DNA of 64,000 nucleotides, from NCBI GenBank assembly GCA_023515745.1, contig JALECJ010000005.1:186001-250000 (forward strand), given 5' to 3'. Position numbers and translations under genes: made by a program. Position 1 is the stretch's first letter. Each line of letters begins with the position of its first letter. This stretch comes from Amoeboaphelidium protococcarum. Lineage: Eukaryota > Aphelidiomycota > Aphelidea. Below are positions 60,887 to 64,000 of the stretch, piece by piece. The notes beneath the pieces are model-generated. The model was not told the origin of the DNA. It did not search any database and saw nothing but the letters and a program-made list of their open reading frames with translations.

Positions 60887-61990
60887 TCAAAGAATCAGAC
60901 CAAAGTTATTATTAACCAGATCAAGCTTCTATGGGACCACCTTCTAAACCACATCATTGATTATATTCTCATTAATCGCCATTTAATATTCGCCAGCTGT
61001 AGCATAAGAATCAGCTAATACAAAGTGTAGGAAACTGAGGAATTGATAACTATAACGTTTCAGAGTAGACGCATCAGCCAGTTACTTCAGGCCTACAACG
61101 CTATCAGCTGGCATTACTCTTTGTCTAAGGCGATAGTTCATTTAAGGAATATCACCCATCGTAGTCTGGAGATAAGCAATAACAAGAAGCAGATGAGCAT
61201 TTCTAGCAGGCTACAAATTTTGCACAGTGACATCGATAGCCTTGAGATATTCAACATCCTTAGCAGCAAAGTGCGCCAGGCTCATCTTAGACTCGAAGGA
61301 CACCATCTCAGGGTCATCAGCAGAGGTAGCGGACAGTGGAGTAAGCAAACCAGAACCAGGCAGCAAATCAGATATAAAACGACTGATAGCGCAGTCTGAA
61401 GCAGCAGCATTTTTTTCAGGATTATCAACAATAACACGAAAATATGACACGTTCTATGGAGTGGTATACACAGCCTAAACGTGTACTTGAGACCTTTGAT
61501 GTTATTGATGGTCCTTTCGAGCAGAGTCTTTGCAAACAATCAGACTACACTCCGAGCAGTACACCTTGGTCATTATCTGCAATCCAAGGAAGGGAGCAAC
61601 AGGTTGATCATTCGGGCCAAAACCAAATGTATCAGTAAAATCAGAGGCATTCACTTGAAAGAAGCCCATCAGATCCTCCAAAGTAACAGTGACACCATGA
61701 TATGTTCTCATATGATTGACAACGGAAGCACGTTTGACAGCATATCCGTGATGCAGGCAGATAAAGGAGCCGAGGGATGCATTGAAATACACACCAGAGA
61801 GATTGCGCAGGTTAGAGTTCAGTGCCAACGAAATAGCAGCAATAATATAATAGTGTAAGACAGATAGCTAGTTGACAAATCCGCGGTATAACTCCCTATT
61901 CCCAGCATACTTGTCAAGCATGACCAGCTTCGGCTTCGGAACTTGTGGACGACACCCATCAGACCAAAGTTATTTCGCAAACTTTAGTTT
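60887..61990 (-). pseudogene. Transposon-derived ORF: gag-like start joined to a C2H2-type protein
   Basis: A 368-codon open frame (no TGA) whose first part, PKPKLVMLDKYAGNRELYRGFVNQL, resembles Ty3-type gag (proline, then Gly-x-x-x-x-Leu-Arg/Tyr-Gly-Phe pattern). From about SGVYFNASLGSF on it is a different protein with a zinc-finger-like CLHHGYAVKRASVVNHMRTYH and a second VYCSECSLIVCKDSARKDH, followed by a helical region to TGA 60887-60889. The two-finger layout recalls fungal C2H2 ORFs (DUF3505-like) that accompany recombinase or helicase elements. The first Met, at 61921, is inside the gag-like part, which suggests the frame is a chance fusion of two decayed elements. Confidence 0.55.
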
Positions 61991-62067
61991 TCAGCCTGTA
62001 ACTAATGCAAGACAATCAGCATCCTTGCGTTCACTCCATCTGGAGTCTGATATCGTTGATAGCTCAT
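61819..62067 (-). mobile_element. Gag-like N-terminal remnant, frameshifted
   Basis: From ATG at 62067 a short frame starts MSYQRYQTPDGVNARMLIV, HQLQAENQSLRNNF, typical of the helical start of retrotransposon gag. The gag similarity then continues in the next frame (CRPQVPKPKLVMLDKY), so one frameshift has broken the gene near 61955. No primer-binding site or LTR was recognised upstream. Confidence 0.5.
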
Positions 62068-62626
62068 GATCGTGTTAAGTGTTGTGCTGCAGCAAGTAAT
62101 TAGTAATATGTTGCAACAACCGGAAGACAACCAGACAAGGTTCAGGAGACCAAAGGACAAGACGAATAGGTATAATTTATATAAGCTCGATGATCGTAAA
62201 GAAGAATGTTCTCTCAGTATCGATGATAACAGCCACATGATCCAAACTTTTGCAGTGCTTCATCTATCATCTGTGCAGTTAGCAGCCAGTACATGGGATG
62301 CAGTGCCATTTATGCTCAGAGTCAAGTCGGCACTTGGTCATCCAGCAAAGGTTCCAGACTTTCATTTCTTAAGAACTATTTTCATAATTAAAATTAGCAG
62401 TATCTGCAATGACTTTACAACCCGTAACAGGCGAGGGAAAAAGAAAGCGATCTTAAGGAATCTCTCTCTCTATCTGCTCTGGACGTGTGAAGTTTAAAGA
62501 GAAGCGCGCGCGAGAAAATTATTCAAATTATTCAGTTCAGGTTCTTGGCTGATAATAAAGAGCATATTAGTAAAGTTATCTTTAAAAGGCCTTGCGGGTA
62601 CATCTACTAGATAGTCAAAACAAAAT
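62068..62626 (+). other. Intergenic region between gag-like remnant and Rix7-like gene
   Basis: Probable 5' leader or LTR remains of the gag element on the left and the promoter of the AAA ATPase gene on the right, with a GCGCGCGCG patch at 62504 about 115 bp before the start codon and a CT tract at 62461. A long plus-strand open frame here has no coding look. Confidence 0.45.
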
Positions 62627-64000
62627 ATGAAGAGAAAGTCTGGACTGAGTTAGTCGATAATTAGACGCGTCATTCCCCTGATTGAGCAATATAAATCAGT
62701 GTCTACTGGGGAAGATCAATTGCTATGGTCAGATGCGTAATTCATGACTGATTATCTTCGCGAATCCTTATCAGTATCCATGTCTTCATCACTAACATCT
62801 GCTGATATTGGTGTCATCAAACGTATGAAGCGCGCTTAACTGGTAAATATTGTCTCGGATGCCATCAAATTGCTTAAAGTATCTCAGTAATAGGCCATTG
62901 AAGACAGCGGTAATAGTGATAGCGAGACTGAACATTTAAATGAAGCTTGTTGGGATGAGCCGCTTTATGAGATGGAGAACGAAGCATAATTATAAAATGG
63001 TAGTTCATCATAATCTGCTGTTGCTACTAAATCTTTAAATTAGTAAATTGCAGAGAGTTATTAAAAAGCAACTTCTTAATCTGTAGTAGCTGTTAGCGAC
63101 GACTAAGCTCAGAGTATACCAGTAATTGTAGAGACCAAGTAGTAGCGCGTTAGAAAAAAGATCAAGATCTAAAGTAACAAATCATCTGCTGATAAACAAG
63201 ACACTATTCCAGTGTTAGATCCTCCAGCAGATAGATATTCTGATATGGGCGGGATCCGGCATATAATCTAGTAGATTCGCGAACTCATCGAAGCTCCACT
63301 TCTACATCCTGAAGTGTATCGCCACTTGAATGTTGAATTTCCGCGCGGTATCCTTCTACATGGTGTTGGTGGTGTAGGTAAGACGAAGCTGGCCTATGCT
63401 ATTGCAGGTGAGAGCGGACTTCCGTTTATTCAGATCAATGCTCCGTCTATAGTTAGTGGAATGAGCGGAGAGTCTGAGAAGAAGATTAGAGATATATTCC
63501 ACCATGCCAAGAGCATAGCGCCGTGTCTAATATTTATTGATGAAATCGATGCCATCACACCTAAACGTGAGAATGCTCAGAGAGAGATGGAGCGACGTAT
63601 AGTGGCATAATTAATTAGCTGTATGGATGAGTTGTATTAGGAGGAGTTGAGTGATAAGCCGGTCATAGTGATTGGTGCAACTAACAGAGTAGAATCGCTT
63701 GATCCATCGCTGCGTAGAAATGGTAGATTTGATAGAGAAATTTGTATTGGCGTACCTGATAAAGATGCTAGGCGTGAGATATTGGAGATAATGTGCTCAC
63801 GGCTACGTCTTGGATCGGAAGTTGATCTTAATTGGTTGGCTCTCAACACTCCCGGTTACGTCGGAGCTGATTTAAAGTCTTTGTGCACAGCTGCTGGAAT
63901 GAACGCTGCCAAGAGAATATACATCAGACTCGGTAGTACTAATAATCCTGAAAAATCTGGAGACGATATGCAGACTGATCATCATACGTAGTTATAGATG
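62627..64000 (+). CDS. RIX7: Rix7/NVL-type AAA ATPase, C-terminus cut by window edge
   Basis: Nuclear AAA ATPase that remodels pre-60S ribosomes. Seen: 458 codons of the N-terminal part. Residues 1-60 form a helical domain ([17 protein letters not shown], then [15 protein letters not shown]), followed by an acidic/Gln-rich linker. The D1 AAA domain starts at [31 protein letters not shown]; Walker A is [11 protein letters not shown] (canonical GPPGxGKT changed to GVGGVGKT but still G-x4-GKT), Walker [12 protein letters not shown], then [17 protein letters not shown], a sensor-1-type VIGATNR, and an arginine-finger region [14 protein letters not shown]/Rix7 is preferred over Cdc48 because of the N-terminal helical domain and the [10 protein letters not shown] segment. 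D2 lies beyond the window. Confidence 0.9.

Overview
The window is eukaryotic nuclear DNA that reads UAA and UAG as glutamine and uses only UGA as stop. With this code almost every gene becomes one long uninterrupted frame. The strongest proof is that UAR codons sit exactly on invariant glutamines: motifs Ia and VI of a Prp43-type helicase, the H-loop of an ABCG transporter, and the Ala-Pro-Gln-Tyr motif of ALG9. Introns are few and short (57 to 71 nt, GT-AG). Genes are dense, intergenic DNA is AT-rich with CGCG-containing promoter-like patches, and the gene set is opisthokont: pericentrin-type PACT protein, Ssk2/MEKK4 MAP3K, GCKIII kinase, RGS-C1-DH-PH RhoGEF, MOB, PEX16, ALG9. I infer a fungus-related (holomycotan) protist. 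An aphelid such as Amoeboaphelidium is my best guess from memory, not something the sequence proves; the intron sizes, base composition and gene content argue against a ciliate.

Layout, left to right: a DHHC palmitoyltransferase fragment, a TruB/Pus4 pseudouridine synthase, an ABCG half transporter, a large pericentrin/AKAP450-like coiled coil, the Cdc48 cofactor p47/Shp1, a mitochondrial-type basic protein, 3-ketodihydrosphingosine reductase, a one-pass membrane protein, a MOB kinase activator and tubulin cofactor A (1-14.2 kb). Then come a tandem repeat of about 177 bp in a divergent promoter, a BRCT-MAP3K fusion, a small secreted protein, ALG9, a CM1-domain (Cnn/Mto1-like) coiled coil and a RhoGEF (14.3-30.6 kb). 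Next are a basic-secretory-protein-family metallopeptidase, Tah18/NDOR1, an unknown secreted protein, two small uncertain genes, POP1 and an unknown protein (30.8-40.1 kb). Then a Ca-regulated SLC25 carrier, YIF1 with a poly-Gln tail, a GCKIII kinase, an expansin-like secreted protein, Prp43/DHX15, a Rim2-like carrier, an unknown type I membrane protein, PEX16, a Tvp38/VTT protein and an RBBP6/Mpe1 protein (41-58.5 kb). A nest of decayed transposons (copia, MULE, gag-like, C2H2 ORF) follows, and the window ends inside a Rix7/NVL AAA ATPase.

The genes do not form an operon-like system; they are mostly housekeeping. Themes that recur are microtubule organisation (PACT protein, CM1 protein, TBCA), signalling to polarity and stress (MAP3K, GCKIII, MOB, RhoGEF), ER/Golgi/peroxisome membrane work (ALG9, YIF1, VTT, PEX16, DHHC, p47) and RNA processing (Pus4, Pop1, Prp43, Mpe1, Rix7). 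The most unusual points are the recoded stops, the BRCT-MAP3K fusion, the poly-Gln tail hidden in UAR codons, and the hairpin-bearing tandem repeat.
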